The notes under the pieces were generated by a model. The model ran no database searches and was not told the DNA's origin. It saw only the letters and a program-made list of their open reading frames with translations. A stretch of 64,000 bases of DNA from an uncultured Butyrivibrio sp. (GTDB lineage: Bacteria; Bacillota; Clostridia; Lachnospirales; Lachnospiraceae): the NCBI RefSeq assembly GCF_947169445.1, contig NZ_CAMVPU010000007.1, forward strand, positions 50,038 to 114,037, given 5' to 3'. A program made the position numbers and the translations under genes. Below are positions 16,638 to 25,194 of the stretch, in pieces (position 1 is the first letter of the stretch; every line of letters starts with the position of its first letter).

Positions 16638-18839
16638 TTATGAAATTAATATACCAAATTGTGTGCTTAGTTTTATGTCATTTATTCTGCAGACTTTTCC
16701 GTCTTCCATTTCAGGCCACTGCTGCAAATACATGCACTGCCTGTACTTTTCATAAAGCGGAGTGATAGTTATTTCTCCTTTAAAATCAGTCTGCGCATAT
16801 CTCTTAAGACCAATTTCCCAGAGCTGTCCTGTGTAGAAGGTATCTGTAGCTATATCTCCATCAGTATAGATTCTGGCAATATCACCCTCGAAATCCACAT
16901 ACATATAGACCTCATCAGCATCAGCTGACATGTCAGATACATTAATGCTGTATTTTACAAGGTCTTCTGCTTCAGATATTTTTTCAAAGCTGATTTTGCC
17001 GGTGTTTCTATAGACATCTTTGCTCTCATAGATTGCAAATGCATCGGATGTGGTAAATTCCGGGCTCATATCAGCCGTTTTTCTGCATTCAAAGGTAGGA
17101 TTCTCCTTCTTAAGCTCAGGATAGGATCTGAAAACAAGCTTCGAATCAAGATCAGTATCATACAAAAGCTTAACTCTGCCTTCAGGAGTAGTTATTGGCT
17201 GTGCGGCGGATATCAAAAGATACTCTTTTCCATCTATGGTAACCTTCGATGAGCGAACCGCTTCTTCCCTGTTTAACACAATAATCTTATTGCCACAGAC
17301 ATCACCGGTTACATCCATTGACACTTCTCTATCCCTGTCTGTGTAGAAAACATACGCATCGTGATCATTATCATCAAAATTTTTGATGACACATACAGGG
17401 GTTGCATCAATTGTCAAAAGAGCCCGCTCCCCAATTTCCATGTTAAATGGGTAAAAGAAGAAATCACCATCTTCTATATCTCTTTTTGCAAAGGTAGCAA
17501 GCCTAGTCTTCTTATCCTCTGCATAGGCAGTTAATTCCACATCCTTATGAAGGGTCATCTCATATCTTCTCTGATAATTGTTCACAAAAAGATAGCCGCT
17601 TGCATATTCCTGCCCTTTTGAGTTTTTCTTTGTCTTATATCTTACTGCACTCCTTAAATCCGTAAAATTGTCAGGTTTTAAAGGATTTCCCGGTTGCTCC
17701 GTATAAGGCATATCACACATATCACTTCCAAAATCATGGACAAAGCTTGAAAGAAGCCTTACTTCCTTATAGGTATCCTCCATCTGTCCAAACTCGCGGA
17801 GAGGAGCATTAAAATCATAAGCATACTCAGGAAGGTCATTAGGATATCCGGTAGCTGTGCTCTCCTGAAGTGTAGTGAGCTTGCCCTTTGGATTGGTTCC
17901 TCCATGATACATATAGTAGCCAAGGAGATTTGCGCCACTTCCCATCTTAACCATAGTCATAGCTGCAGTATCAAGTCCAGTGGCAATAGGTCTTCTGTGA
18001 TGAGTCACCTGTACGCCGCCGCCAAGCTCAGCTGTAAGGAAAGGGAACTTATCCATGTCAAAAGTAATGCCGACTCCAAGTCCGTGATCAGAGCCAATGT
18101 TGTGATCATTTCTTTCTCTGGTAAAAATGTAATTACCGCTTGGTTCAATCTCAGTAAATCTTGGATCCCATGGAGCTTCACAGTATCCTCCCATAACAGG
18201 AAGCATACCGCCTGTCACGGCACCGCCCCAGCCTGTTGCAGTATAAATCGGTGTAACAAAGCCTATTTCTTTTGCCATTTTCAAAAGAGTGCGCATATGC
18301 TCCTCGCCCTCTTCGCCATTCTTGCCGCCGCAGTGACCATATTCATTTTCAATCTGGATTCCTATTACAGGACCGCCATCTTTAAGAAAGTATCCCTTGG
18401 CCTGTTCATAGGTCTTTTCATAAAAATTCCTAACATGTGAAAGGTACAAAGGAGCATTGGTCCTGACTTCGTAGTTTTCCTTCTTAGCATCCTCCAAAAG
18501 CCAGTCCGGGAAGCCTCCGTTTCTTGCTTCGCCATGAGCCCAGGGGCCAATCCTTAAGATACTGTACATTCCGACTTTTTTCACGGTTTCAAGGAAGTCT
18601 CTAAGGCATCTGTCACCTGTAAAATCAAACTCACCCTTTATTTCTTCATGATGGATCCAGATGACATATAAAGATACAATATCTATGCCACCGGCTTTCA
18701 TCTTGCAAAGTTCTTCTTCCCAGTTTTTCTTGGGATATCTGCTAAAATGCATCTCTCCCATCATTGGAAACCATCTTTTTCCATCTACTATAAGGCTGAC
18801 ATTATCAAATCCTACCTCAGACCCTGATGTTATATTCAT
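16638..18839 (-). CDS. Glycoside hydrolase family 35 beta-galactosidase
   Basis: Retaining beta-galactosidase of 733 residues. The GH35 signature GGPVIGIQIENEY holds the acid/base (Glu166). The nucleophile is most likely Glu271 in FPFLTAELGGG. The TIM-barrel domain covers roughly residues 10-340 and beta-rich domains follow. There is no signal peptide, so it acts in the cytoplasm on galactosides imported by the linked ABC system. GAGGAGA precedes the ATG. It is the last gene of the operon, after the LacI regulator, and is separated from it by a hairpin. Linkage preference (beta-1,3 or 1,4) cannot be read from sequence. Confidence 0.93.
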   Translation of the reverse strand: MNITSGSEVGFDNVSLIVDGKRWFPMMGEMHFSRYPKKNWEEELCKMKAGGIDIVSLYVIWIHHEEIKGEFDFTGDRCLRDFLETVKKVGMYSILRIGPWAHGEARNGGFPDWLLEDAKKENYEVRTNAPLYLSHVRNFYEKTYEQAKGYFLKDGGPVIGIQIENEYGHCGGKNGEEGEEHMRTLLKMAKEIGFVTPIYTATGWGGAVTGGMLPVMGGYCEAPWDPRFTEIEPSGNYIFTRERNDHNIGSDHGLGVGITFDMDKFPFLTAELGGGVQVTHHRRPIATGLDTAAMTMVKMGSGANLLGYYMYHGGTNPKGKLTTLQESTATGYPNDLPEYAYDFNAPLREFGQMEDTYKEVRLLSSFVHDFGSDMCDMPYTEQPGNPLKPDNFTDLRSAVRYKTKKNSKGQEYASGYLFVNNYQRRYEMTLHKDVELTAYAEDKKTRLATFAKRDIEDGDFFFYPFNMEIGERALLTIDATPVCVIKNFDDNDHDAYVFYTDRDREVSMDVTGDVCGNKIIVLNREEAVRSSKVTIDGKEYLLISAAQPITTPEGRVKLLYDTDLDSKLVFRSYPELKKENPTFECRKTADMSPEFTTSDAFAIYESKDVYRNTGKISFEKISEAEDLVKYSINVSDMSADADEVYMYVDFEGDIARIYTDGDIATDTFYTGQLWEIGLKRYAQTDFKGEITITPLYEKYRQCMYLQQWPEMEDGKVCRINDIKLSTQFGILIS

Positions 18840-18891
18840 AACTTTTCTCCTCGTTAAATAAGCAAATCGTAATTACCTGTTTACAATTAAT

Positions 18892-18937
18892 GGGCGGTGA
18901 TACACTCTCCATATCCATCTTCCATGTATCGCCGCCC
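18892..18937 (-). other. Strong hairpin between lacI-type gene and beta-galactosidase gene
   Basis: A 13-bp stem with one mismatch (GGGCGGCGATACA/TGTATCACCGCCC on the minus strand) around a 20-base loop. No T-run follows, so full termination is unlikely. It may slow transcription, mark an mRNA processing site or stabilise one side of the message. Confidence 0.6.
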
Positions 18938-18944
18938 ACAATAA

Positions 18945-19943
18945 TCATTTAGTGCTTTCTTTTAATATTACTTCGTAGTTCTTAAGCATCTGATTATGTA
19001 CGTTTTCGCCATCAATAAGCCCCAATAGAGTCCTGGCTGCAACTGCTCCCAGATTTCTGTCATTAAAGTTAAGAGACGTAACAGAAGGAACCATGCTCTC
19101 AAGAAGAGAACTGTTATAAAAAGATGCTATCTTAATATCCTGCGGAATCAAAATATGCTCATCCCTGCATCTTGCAATTGCTTCTCCTGCAATATTGTCA
19201 TCCATGCAGATGATTCCATCGATATTTTTTCTAAGAAGTTCTTTTATAATGCTACCAACCTTAACATTGCTGTCCACATCCAGACAAACAAGATTCTGGT
19301 CAACAGAAAGCCTCAAGTCTTCAAAAGCTGCTGCAAAGCCCTGATAACGTGTTCTCGTGATAATGTGATTGGTGGATCCCCCTATCAGCGCCAGTTTTCT
19401 GAGGCCTTTTGCTAAAAGAACTGAAGTCAGTTCCTTACAGGCATCAAAATTGTCATTGTCTACCGTAATAATATCCGGATCATCACTACTGCCAACAGCC
19501 ACAAAGGGGATTCCGGATTCCTTGAGATACGCTGCCGGAATATCATTTACCATTGTTCTGGTAAGGATCACTCCATCAACCTTGTGATTCTCCACGATTC
19601 TTCTAAGACCAGTGATATCATCTCCGGCTATAAGCGATACAACGATATCATAGCCGTAATCCGATGTAACCTCACTCATGCCTATCATGCATCTCTGAAA
19701 AAAAGGAAGATCCACTGCATTATAATCATCAGGCCACACTACGCCAATATTAAATGTCCTCTGCTGGGCCAGAGCTCTGGCCATAACATTGGGCCGATAA
19801 TTATGTTTTTCTATAAATTCCATAACCTTAGCTTTGGTATCATTTCCAATCCTACCTTTTCCGGAGATTGCTCTGGATACCGTAGTCTTGGAAATACCAA
19901 GAGCTTTGGCCACGTCATCTATGGTGATTTTCTCGTCAGACAT
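18945..19943 (-). CDS. LacI-family transcriptional regulator
   Basis: Sugar-responsive repressor of 332 residues. The N-terminal LacI helix-turn-helix is clear: TIDDVAKALGISKTTVSRAIS, then the hinge helix YRPNVMARALAQ. A periplasmic-binding-protein-like effector domain (about 60-332) follows, with IDGIICMDDNIA and the family C-terminal segment. GGGGT precedes the ATG. It sits between the permease and beta-galactosidase genes in the same orientation, so it probably controls this operon, and itself, through the palindromes ahead of the binding-protein gene. The effector is likely galactose or a galactoside (inference from context). Confidence 0.92.
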   Translation of the reverse strand: MSDEKITIDDVAKALGISKTTVSRAISGKGRIGNDTKAKVMEFIEKHNYRPNVMARALAQQRTFNIGVVWPDDYNAVDLPFFQRCMIGMSEVTSDYGYDIVVSLIAGDDITGLRRIVENHKVDGVILTRTMVNDIPAAYLKESGIPFVAVGSSDDPDIITVDNDNFDACKELTSVLLAKGLRKLALIGGSTNHIITRTRYQGFAAAFEDLRLSVDQNLVCLDVDSNVKVGSIIKELLRKNIDGIICMDDNIAGEAIARCRDEHILIPQDIKIASFYNSSLLESMVPSVTSLNFNDRNLGAVAARTLLGLIDGENVHNQMLKNYEVILKESTK

Positions 19944-19975
19944 TGTATAACCCCAATACTTTTATATTCCGGGTA

Positions 19976-20857
19976 TCAGCCCTTTACTGCACCACCAGTA
20001 ACACCTTCTACATAGTACTTCTGGAGGAACATGAACAGAAGTGTAACCGGAACTGCTACCACTATACCGCCTGCGCAGAATCTGGTGTAGTAACCCTGAT
20101 AGTCTCCTACAACCATCCATCTCTGCATGGCAACCGCTACATTGTAACTTGCATCATGACCAAATGCAATATATGAAGCAAATACATAATCACACCATGG
20201 TCCCATAAATGCTACGAGCGCTGTATAAATAATGATTGGCTTAGCCATAGGAATGATCATTGTAAAGAAAATCCTTGCACGGGAAGCACCATCAATTCTG
20301 GCTGCTTCATCCAGCGCCTTAGGAATTGTATCAAAGTAGCCCTTACATACATAGTAGCCCATTCCTGAGCTGGCAACTGAAACAAGGATAAGTCCAGGAA
20401 CAGCACCTGCCTGTGTAAGCCCCATCTGTTTAAGCAGGAAGTACAGACAGATCATTGTAAGGAATCCCGGGAACATTCCAAGAACCAGCCAAAATCTCAT
20501 AAGAAGAGTTCTTCCCTTAAAACGCATACGTGAAAGTGCATAGCTTACGCACAATACGATACAAGTATTGAATAGTGAAACAAAAACTGAAATTATCAGT
20601 GTGTTAATATACCATCTCACATAGTTGGTTCCACCATCAAACAGGAACTTGTAGTTATCAAGAGAAAACTTGTGAGGAATAATATAATCTGTAACACCGC
20701 CATATTCTACAGCCGGGTCAAAAGATCTAAAGCTGGACATCAAAAGTCCGAAATATGGAAACAGCCAAATAAGGCTTATGAGTATCAATAAAATATAAGT
20801 AACAGTATTTCCTACTGCTCTTTTTCTTTTCATAGAACCAGGATTTGTATTAGCCAT
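19976..20857 (-). CDS. Sugar ABC transporter permease, MalG type
   Basis: Membrane subunit of a CUT1-family carbohydrate importer, 293 residues with six predicted helices. The permease signature lies near EAARIDGASRARIFFTMIIP, the EAA loop that docks to the ATPase. The C-terminus VEGVTGGAVKG is typical of MalG proteins. The start codon overlaps the MalF stop (TAATG), so translation is coupled. No ATPase gene lies in the locus. As in many Firmicutes, a shared MsmX-type ATPase encoded elsewhere would energise it (inference). Confidence 0.92.
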   Translation of the reverse strand: MANTNPGSMKRKRAVGNTVTYILLILISLIWLFPYFGLLMSSFRSFDPAVEYGGVTDYIIPHKFSLDNYKFLFDGGTNYVRWYINTLIISVFVSLFNTCIVLCVSYALSRMRFKGRTLLMRFWLVLGMFPGFLTMICLYFLLKQMGLTQAGAVPGLILVSVASSGMGYYVCKGYFDTIPKALDEAARIDGASRARIFFTMIIPMAKPIIIYTALVAFMGPWCDYVFASYIAFGHDASYNVAVAMQRWMVVGDYQGYYTRFCAGGIVVAVPVTLLFMFLQKYYVEGVTGGAVKG

Positions 20858-22257
20858 TATTGGAAGCCCTCCTCATCTTTAACTGATGGTAATAAGTTAT
20901 AAACAACAAGGCTTATTCCCGCAGTAACAATAAATACCATGATACCGATAACAGCAGCCATACGGTAGTTGGTGTCATTAATTGTCATCTTGTACAGCCA
21001 GGTAATAAGAAGATCTGTACGTCCGGCTCCTCCTACAAGGTTACCAGTCTTGGGCTGTCCCTGAGTCAGAAGGAATATAACGTTAAAGTTATTAAGGTTT
21101 CCTGTATACTGTGTAAGAAGGAATGGTCCTGTTACAAACAGCATATAAGGCATTGTGATATGAACGAACATCTGCCATGGAGTTGCTCCGTCAATTCTGG
21201 CACTCTCATAGAGATCTTCAGGAATATTCATAAGAAGTCCGGTTGCAATAAGCATCATGTAAGGAATACCAATCCAGATGTTTACTACAATGATTGTGAT
21301 CTTGGCAAGTGTCGGGTTTACCCAGAACTGAATAGCCTGATCAATAACGCCCCACTTTAAAAGGTATCCGTTAATAAGTCCGTCATTTGCAAAGAGCTTG
21401 GATACATAAAGAAGTGAAACAAACTGTGGTACAGCGATTGTCATAACAAGAACTGTTCTCCAGAGCTTTTTAAATTTTATACCCTTCTTGTTAATAAGCA
21501 TCGCAACTGCAATACCAAGAAAATAATCGATGAATGTTGCAAAAAATGCCCAAACCAATGTCCAGATAAGAACTGTAACGAATGTGCTTCCGAACCCTGC
21601 TGAACCAAAAGAGAACAGATCCTTGAAGTTATCAATTCCTACCCAGGTAAAAAGATTTGAAGGTGGCTGATGATTGGCGTCATAATTGGTAAACGCTACG
21701 CAAATCATGAATACAATCGGCAAAACAGTAAATACGAACACACCTGTTACAGGAAGTGCCATAAGTGTCTTGTCAAAATTGGAATCGAAAAGAGATTTAA
21801 AATCATCTCCATTAGTAGGAAGCTTTCTTCCGCTCTTTAAAATAAGCTGTTCATTGCGGTTTACTCTTACATTTATTCTCCAAACAGCAATAAAGGCAAT
21901 AACAGCAAATAAAGCAAGAAGGCCAAAAAGTAGGATTAAAAAGCTGTTATCTCCATAAACAGTTTTTCTGCCCTGCTTGCTCGTAGCTACAGTTCCCAGT
22001 GTCCCCAATTTGGATAAATACTGCCATCCAAACGTAAAAATAAAATATAATAGTCCTGCCTCTACACCAAGCAAAGTCAGTCCTCTAAGCCATAATCCAC
22101 GAAGTAGTGACCCAAATCCGAAAATCAAAAATGATAATCTGGTCTTAAAATCACCTTCTTTAAAGGTCAGACCAATTTCTTTCAGGTCATTCCCGAGAAT
22201 GCCGAAATAATTAGCTACCGCACTTTTCTTTTTCTGGCCATCTTTAGTATTAGCCAT
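20857..22257 (-). CDS. Sugar ABC transporter permease, MalF type
   Basis: Partner permease of the CUT1 importer. It has an extended N-terminal part with about three extra helices (residues 1-160) before the core permease domain, as in MalF. The EAA motif reads YESARIDGATPWQMFVHITMP. GGTGRTDLLITWLYK near the C-terminus resembles MalF proteins. The ATG at 22257 (MANTKDGQ) follows GGAGG at good spacing. A TTG five codons upstream would overlap that site and is rejected. Length 466. It is preceded by a strong hairpin in the gap from the binding-protein gene. Confidence 0.92.
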   Translation of the reverse strand: MANTKDGQKKKSAVANYFGILGNDLKEIGLTFKEGDFKTRLSFLIFGFGSLLRGLWLRGLTLLGVEAGLLYFIFTFGWQYLSKLGTLGTVATSKQGRKTVYGDNSFLILLFGLLALFAVIAFIAVWRINVRVNRNEQLILKSGRKLPTNGDDFKSLFDSNFDKTLMALPVTGVFVFTVLPIVFMICVAFTNYDANHQPPSNLFTWVGIDNFKDLFSFGSAGFGSTFVTVLIWTLVWAFFATFIDYFLGIAVAMLINKKGIKFKKLWRTVLVMTIAVPQFVSLLYVSKLFANDGLINGYLLKWGVIDQAIQFWVNPTLAKITIIVVNIWIGIPYMMLIATGLLMNIPEDLYESARIDGATPWQMFVHITMPYMLFVTGPFLLTQYTGNLNNFNVIFLLTQGQPKTGNLVGGAGRTDLLITWLYKMTINDTNYRMAAVIGIMVFIVTAGISLVVYNLLPSVKDEEGFQ

Positions 22258-22290
22258 ACCTGCTTCCTCCAAGTTTTTTCTTTACAATAA

Positions 22291-22327
22291 TTCTTCCGGC
22301 AAAGTTATCAGACCTCTGCCGGAAGAA
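22291..22327 (-). other. Perfect 11-bp hairpin between binding-protein and MalF genes
   Basis: TTCTTCCGGCA/TGCCGGAAGAA with a 15-base loop and no T-run after it. Such a structure between a binding-protein gene and its permease genes usually protects the upstream message from 3' exonucleases and lowers read-through, so that more binding protein is made. That role is inferred by analogy with malE-malF. Confidence 0.7.
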
Positions 22328-22388
22328 CATCAAGTACTTAATTCAATGTGTCATATACAGTTTGGCAGAAAGTGCCCTGTATAATCTA

Positions 22389-23738
22389 TTATTTTGCGTA
22401 AGACTCAAGGTCAGCCTGGTAAGCCTCAAGTGCCTTTGTAAGATCCTCATCAGATGCCTTCTGGAAAGAATCCTTTACATCGCCTGCAAGAGACTCTGCA
22501 CGTGACCAGTAGTCACCAGGATAGTTACCCTGAGGAATTGTGAAAGCGAACTGCTCTGCAAGAGCTGAAAGAGCTTCGTTAGCCTTAACTGCATCAGATG
22601 CCTGTGCATTGATGTTTGAAGGGCCCCACTCAACTGCGTTGAATCTTGCAAGCTGAACTTCTTCGTTTGTAAGGAAGTAAGCAAGATCATCACAGATCTG
22701 AAGCTTGTCTGCATCTTCCTGAGGCTTAACACCAAGAAGCTTGCATCCGTTGAAACCGCTGAGCTGATATGTGTTTCCGTCTGAACCTGTGAATGTAGGA
22801 AGCTTAGCACATGCATAGTTGTCACCAAGAACCTCCTTAACTGTTCCAGCATCCCATGTTCCATCGATGATAGCTGCATAGTTAACAGCATCGCCAGCTG
22901 AAGAACCAGCCTGGTAAGCTGATGAAGAAGCAACCTCGATCATCTCCTTAAGAGCTACAAGACCCTTATCTGATGCATAGTCAACGTTACACTTTGTGAA
23001 GTTACCCTGATCGTCTGTATCATATGTAAGTTTGCAGCCTGTTCCGAAGAAGAATGCTACCTGATACCAACCTGTCATATCCATGTAGAAGTTCTTGCCA
23101 GCTGCTTCGCACTGCTCGATGATGCCTTCAAGAGTAGAAGGATCTGTAACAACGCTCTTGTCGTAGTAAAGGAAATATCCGTTATCAGCTGTCATAGGAT
23201 AAGCATAAAGTGTGTTACCAACCTTACCAGCTTCAACAACGCCTGCTGAGTTTGCGCTCTCAACAGCTGAAAGGTAATCAGGATTTACTTCCTCAAGAGC
23301 ACCTGCTGTAACAAGTCTTGTAAGCTGATCCTGTGCGAATCCGAATATGTCAGCACCTGCTGTTACGTCTGTGATCATGTTACCAGCTGCATCGCCTTCA
23401 CCAACTGCCTCTACTGTGAAGTTAACATCAGCATACTGAGGATACTGTGTCTTGAAGTTGCCAATCTGCTCATTTGTAAAATCAACTACGTTCTCAGCAA
23501 CCCAAACCTTAACCTCTTTGCCTGCATAAGTTGAAGCATCAACATCAGCAACTGCTTCTGCTGTCTCCTGAACTGTCTCTGCAACAGTCTCAGCTGTCTC
23601 CTGGGCTGTCTCCTGGGCTGTCTCAGTAACAGTCTCAGCTGTCTCCTGAGCTGTCTCTGCTGCTCCCTCGCCGCATCCTGCAAGTAATGTTGCACCCATA
23701 GCGGCTGTTAATAAAACAGATACCAATTTCTTTTTCAT
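22389..23738 (-). CDS. Carbohydrate-binding lipoprotein of an ABC importer (MalE type)
   Basis: Extracellular solute-binding protein of 449 residues. The signal peptide MKKKLVSVLLTAAMGATLL ends in the lipobox LAGC, so the mature protein is anchored by a lipidated Cys. A 40-residue low-complexity linker rich in E, T, A, Q and V (ETAQETAETV repeats) follows, then the family 1 binding domain from about residue 75 (KEVKVWVAENV). MTADNGYFLYYDKSV and DYWSRAESLAGDVKDSF are typical of maltose-type proteins. The ATG at 23738 follows GGAGG; 20 upstream in-frame codons are not credible. It is the first gene of the galactoside operon. Ligand inferred from the linked GH35: galactosides. Confidence 0.93.
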   Translation of the reverse strand: MKKKLVSVLLTAAMGATLLAGCGEGAAETAQETAETVTETAQETAQETAETVAETVQETAEAVADVDASTYAGKEVKVWVAENVVDFTNEQIGNFKTQYPQYADVNFTVEAVGEGDAAGNMITDVTAGADIFGFAQDQLTRLVTAGALEEVNPDYLSAVESANSAGVVEAGKVGNTLYAYPMTADNGYFLYYDKSVVTDPSTLEGIIEQCEAAGKNFYMDMTGWYQVAFFFGTGCKLTYDTDDQGNFTKCNVDYASDKGLVALKEMIEVASSSAYQAGSSAGDAVNYAAIIDGTWDAGTVKEVLGDNYACAKLPTFTGSDGNTYQLSGFNGCKLLGVKPQEDADKLQICDDLAYFLTNEEVQLARFNAVEWGPSNINAQASDAVKANEALSALAEQFAFTIPQGNYPGDYWSRAESLAGDVKDSFQKASDEDLTKALEAYQADLESYAK

Positions 23739-23780
23739 TTCTAGATTCCTCCATAATAATAAATGAAATGTTCCATTTTT

Positions 23781-23802
23781 CGGTTGCGCATCGCGCAATC
23801 GG
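23781..23802. promoter_or_regulatory. Palindromic operator-like site just after the promoter
   Basis: TTGCGC-ATC-GCGCAA, flanked by CGG and TCGG, forms a near-perfect palindrome. It lies about 10-30 bases downstream of the predicted transcription start of the binding-protein gene. Its position suits repression by the LacI-type protein of this operon. Confidence 0.6.
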
Positions 23803-23816
23803 TTGTTCTATAAAAA

Positions 23817-23845
23817 AGTTTATGCTTTGTGCATTTTTTTGTCAA
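23817..23845 (-). promoter_or_regulatory. Promoter of the galactoside operon
   Basis: On the minus strand TTGACA (23845-23840) stands 17 bases from TAAACT (23822-23817). The predicted start near 23810 gives a leader of about 70 bases before the binding-protein ATG. Operator-like palindromes flank both sides. Confidence 0.7.
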
Positions 23846-23863
23846 TTAAGCACTTTTTACGAT

Positions 23864-23957
23864 AAAACGTTTGCGTTTTTATGCACTGTGCACATTGACT
23901 TTTTCTCCGGTAACGTTTTCGGTTACGTTTCCGGTAACGTTTTGCGCAAGCGGTAAC
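23864..23957. promoter_or_regulatory. Array of LacI-family-like operator sites
   Basis: From the -35 outward there are an inverted repeat AAAACG-TTTG-CGTTTT (23864-23879), close to MalR/CcpA-type sites; a palindrome TGCACTGTGCA (23882-23892); and three near-copies CCGGTAACGTTTTC, CGGTTACGTTTC and CCGGTAACGTTTTG (23907-23944), followed by GCGGTAAC. The copies are spaced about 12 bases apart. More than one regulator, for example the operon LacI protein and CcpA, may bind here (inference). Confidence 0.6.
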
Positions 23958-23965
23958 ACTCTGGC

Positions 23966-25135
23966 CTATAATCTTCTTCTAAAATACACGCCTTCCTGAA
24001 TTATCTTACCGGCATAGGTTAGTTCCATCAGAGCGCTCATCAGTTGTGGAACCGAAATACTAATCCCGCTGCTTTCCAGCTTTTCCATAATCTGTGAGGA
24101 CGAAACAGGAATAATATCAATCGAATCAAGAATCTGTCCCAAAAGCTTTTTACCCTGGTTCTTTTCTCCCTCATTTTCGCTTCCCAGGTCATCTTCTTCT
24201 GCTTCCCGGTCGTTAACATAGCCATTCTTAACAGCCTTGTACGTATCATCCAAGGCAACCTGCAGCCTTTCCAGAACATCACTTACCGATAGTGCAACAC
24301 CCGCTCCCTGACTGATCAGAAGATTGCACCCATCACTTAATCTGTCGGTAACGCGTCCCGGAACAGCCAAAACTTCTCTTCCCTGTTCAAGCGCTGTATC
24401 AACGGTGATCTGGGTTCCGGATTTTTCCCTTGCTTCGATTACAAGAACCACATCCGCAAGGCCGCTTATGATACGATTCCGCATCGGAAAAAAGTTTGCT
24501 TTTGGAACAGTTCCGGGTGGAAACTCAGAGATAACGCCACCATTTAGTACCAGCTCTTTATATACATCCATGTTTTCTTCCGGATAAACAACGTCAACTC
24601 CGCTTCCAACTATGCCAAAGGATGTTCCACCGGCTTCAAGGGCCGCCTTTTGACTAATCCCATCAATTCCTCTGGCCATTCCGCTTATAACCTGAACTCC
24701 CGCAAGAGCAAGCCCTCTCCCAAAGTTTCTGGCCATGAATCTGCCATACTCCGAACACATTCTGGCCCCAATAATCGCTACCGAAGGTTTACCCTGATCA
24801 GGGAGCTTTCCCTTTACATAAAGCGCAAAGGGCGCATCCGGAATACTCTTTAGCTTTTCAGGGAAAAGTCTGTCAGTTCTTGGAACAAACATGATTCCCT
24901 TATCTTTAAGCTTCTTACTCTCAATTTCAAAATCCCAGTTCCTCTTTGAATCCTCAAGGCTCTTTATCTGCTTTGGATAAAGCATTCCCTTAAATTCTCT
25001 GGAATCTGCATCATATATTTCTTTGCAGCTCATGCCGCCACTAAGGATCTTATCTATTCCTCTGTTTCCAAGTCCCGGAACATTAAAAAGCCAGTGTGCA
25101 TAAGCATTTTCTGTCAATGTATTATTTTCTGTCAC
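23966..25135 (-). CDS. dprA: DNA-processing protein DprA
   Basis: Binds incoming single-stranded DNA and loads RecA during natural transformation; 389 residues. It has an N-terminal SAM/HhH-like region (AHWLFNVPGLGNRGIDKIL), then the Rossmann-type DprA core (about 95-290) with VAIIGARMCSEYGR, VISGMARGIDGISQKAAL, FFPMRNRIISGLADVVLVIEA and TVDTALEQGREVLAVPG. A C-terminal winged-helix domain follows after an acidic linker (EEDDLGSENEGEK). The start is GTG at 25135, with a TTG six codons later as alternative. It follows comM by 59 bases, a usual pairing in Clostridia. Confidence 0.93.
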   Translation of the reverse strand: MTENNTLTENAYAHWLFNVPGLGNRGIDKILSGGMSCKEIYDADSREFKGMLYPKQIKSLEDSKRNWDFEIESKKLKDKGIMFVPRTDRLFPEKLKSIPDAPFALYVKGKLPDQGKPSVAIIGARMCSEYGRFMARNFGRGLALAGVQVISGMARGIDGISQKAALEAGGTSFGIVGSGVDVVYPEENMDVYKELVLNGGVISEFPPGTVPKANFFPMRNRIISGLADVVLVIEAREKSGTQITVDTALEQGREVLAVPGRVTDRLSDGCNLLISQGAGVALSVSDVLERLQVALDDTYKAVKNGYVNDREAEEDDLGSENEGEKNQGKKLLGQILDSIDIIPVSSSQIMEKLESSGISISVPQLMSALMELTYAGKIIQEGVYFRRRL

Positions 25136-25194
25136 TAGTTAAACTCTTGTCCTGGTGATCAATTTAGCACCAGGCATTCCTTTCTTTTATTTTC

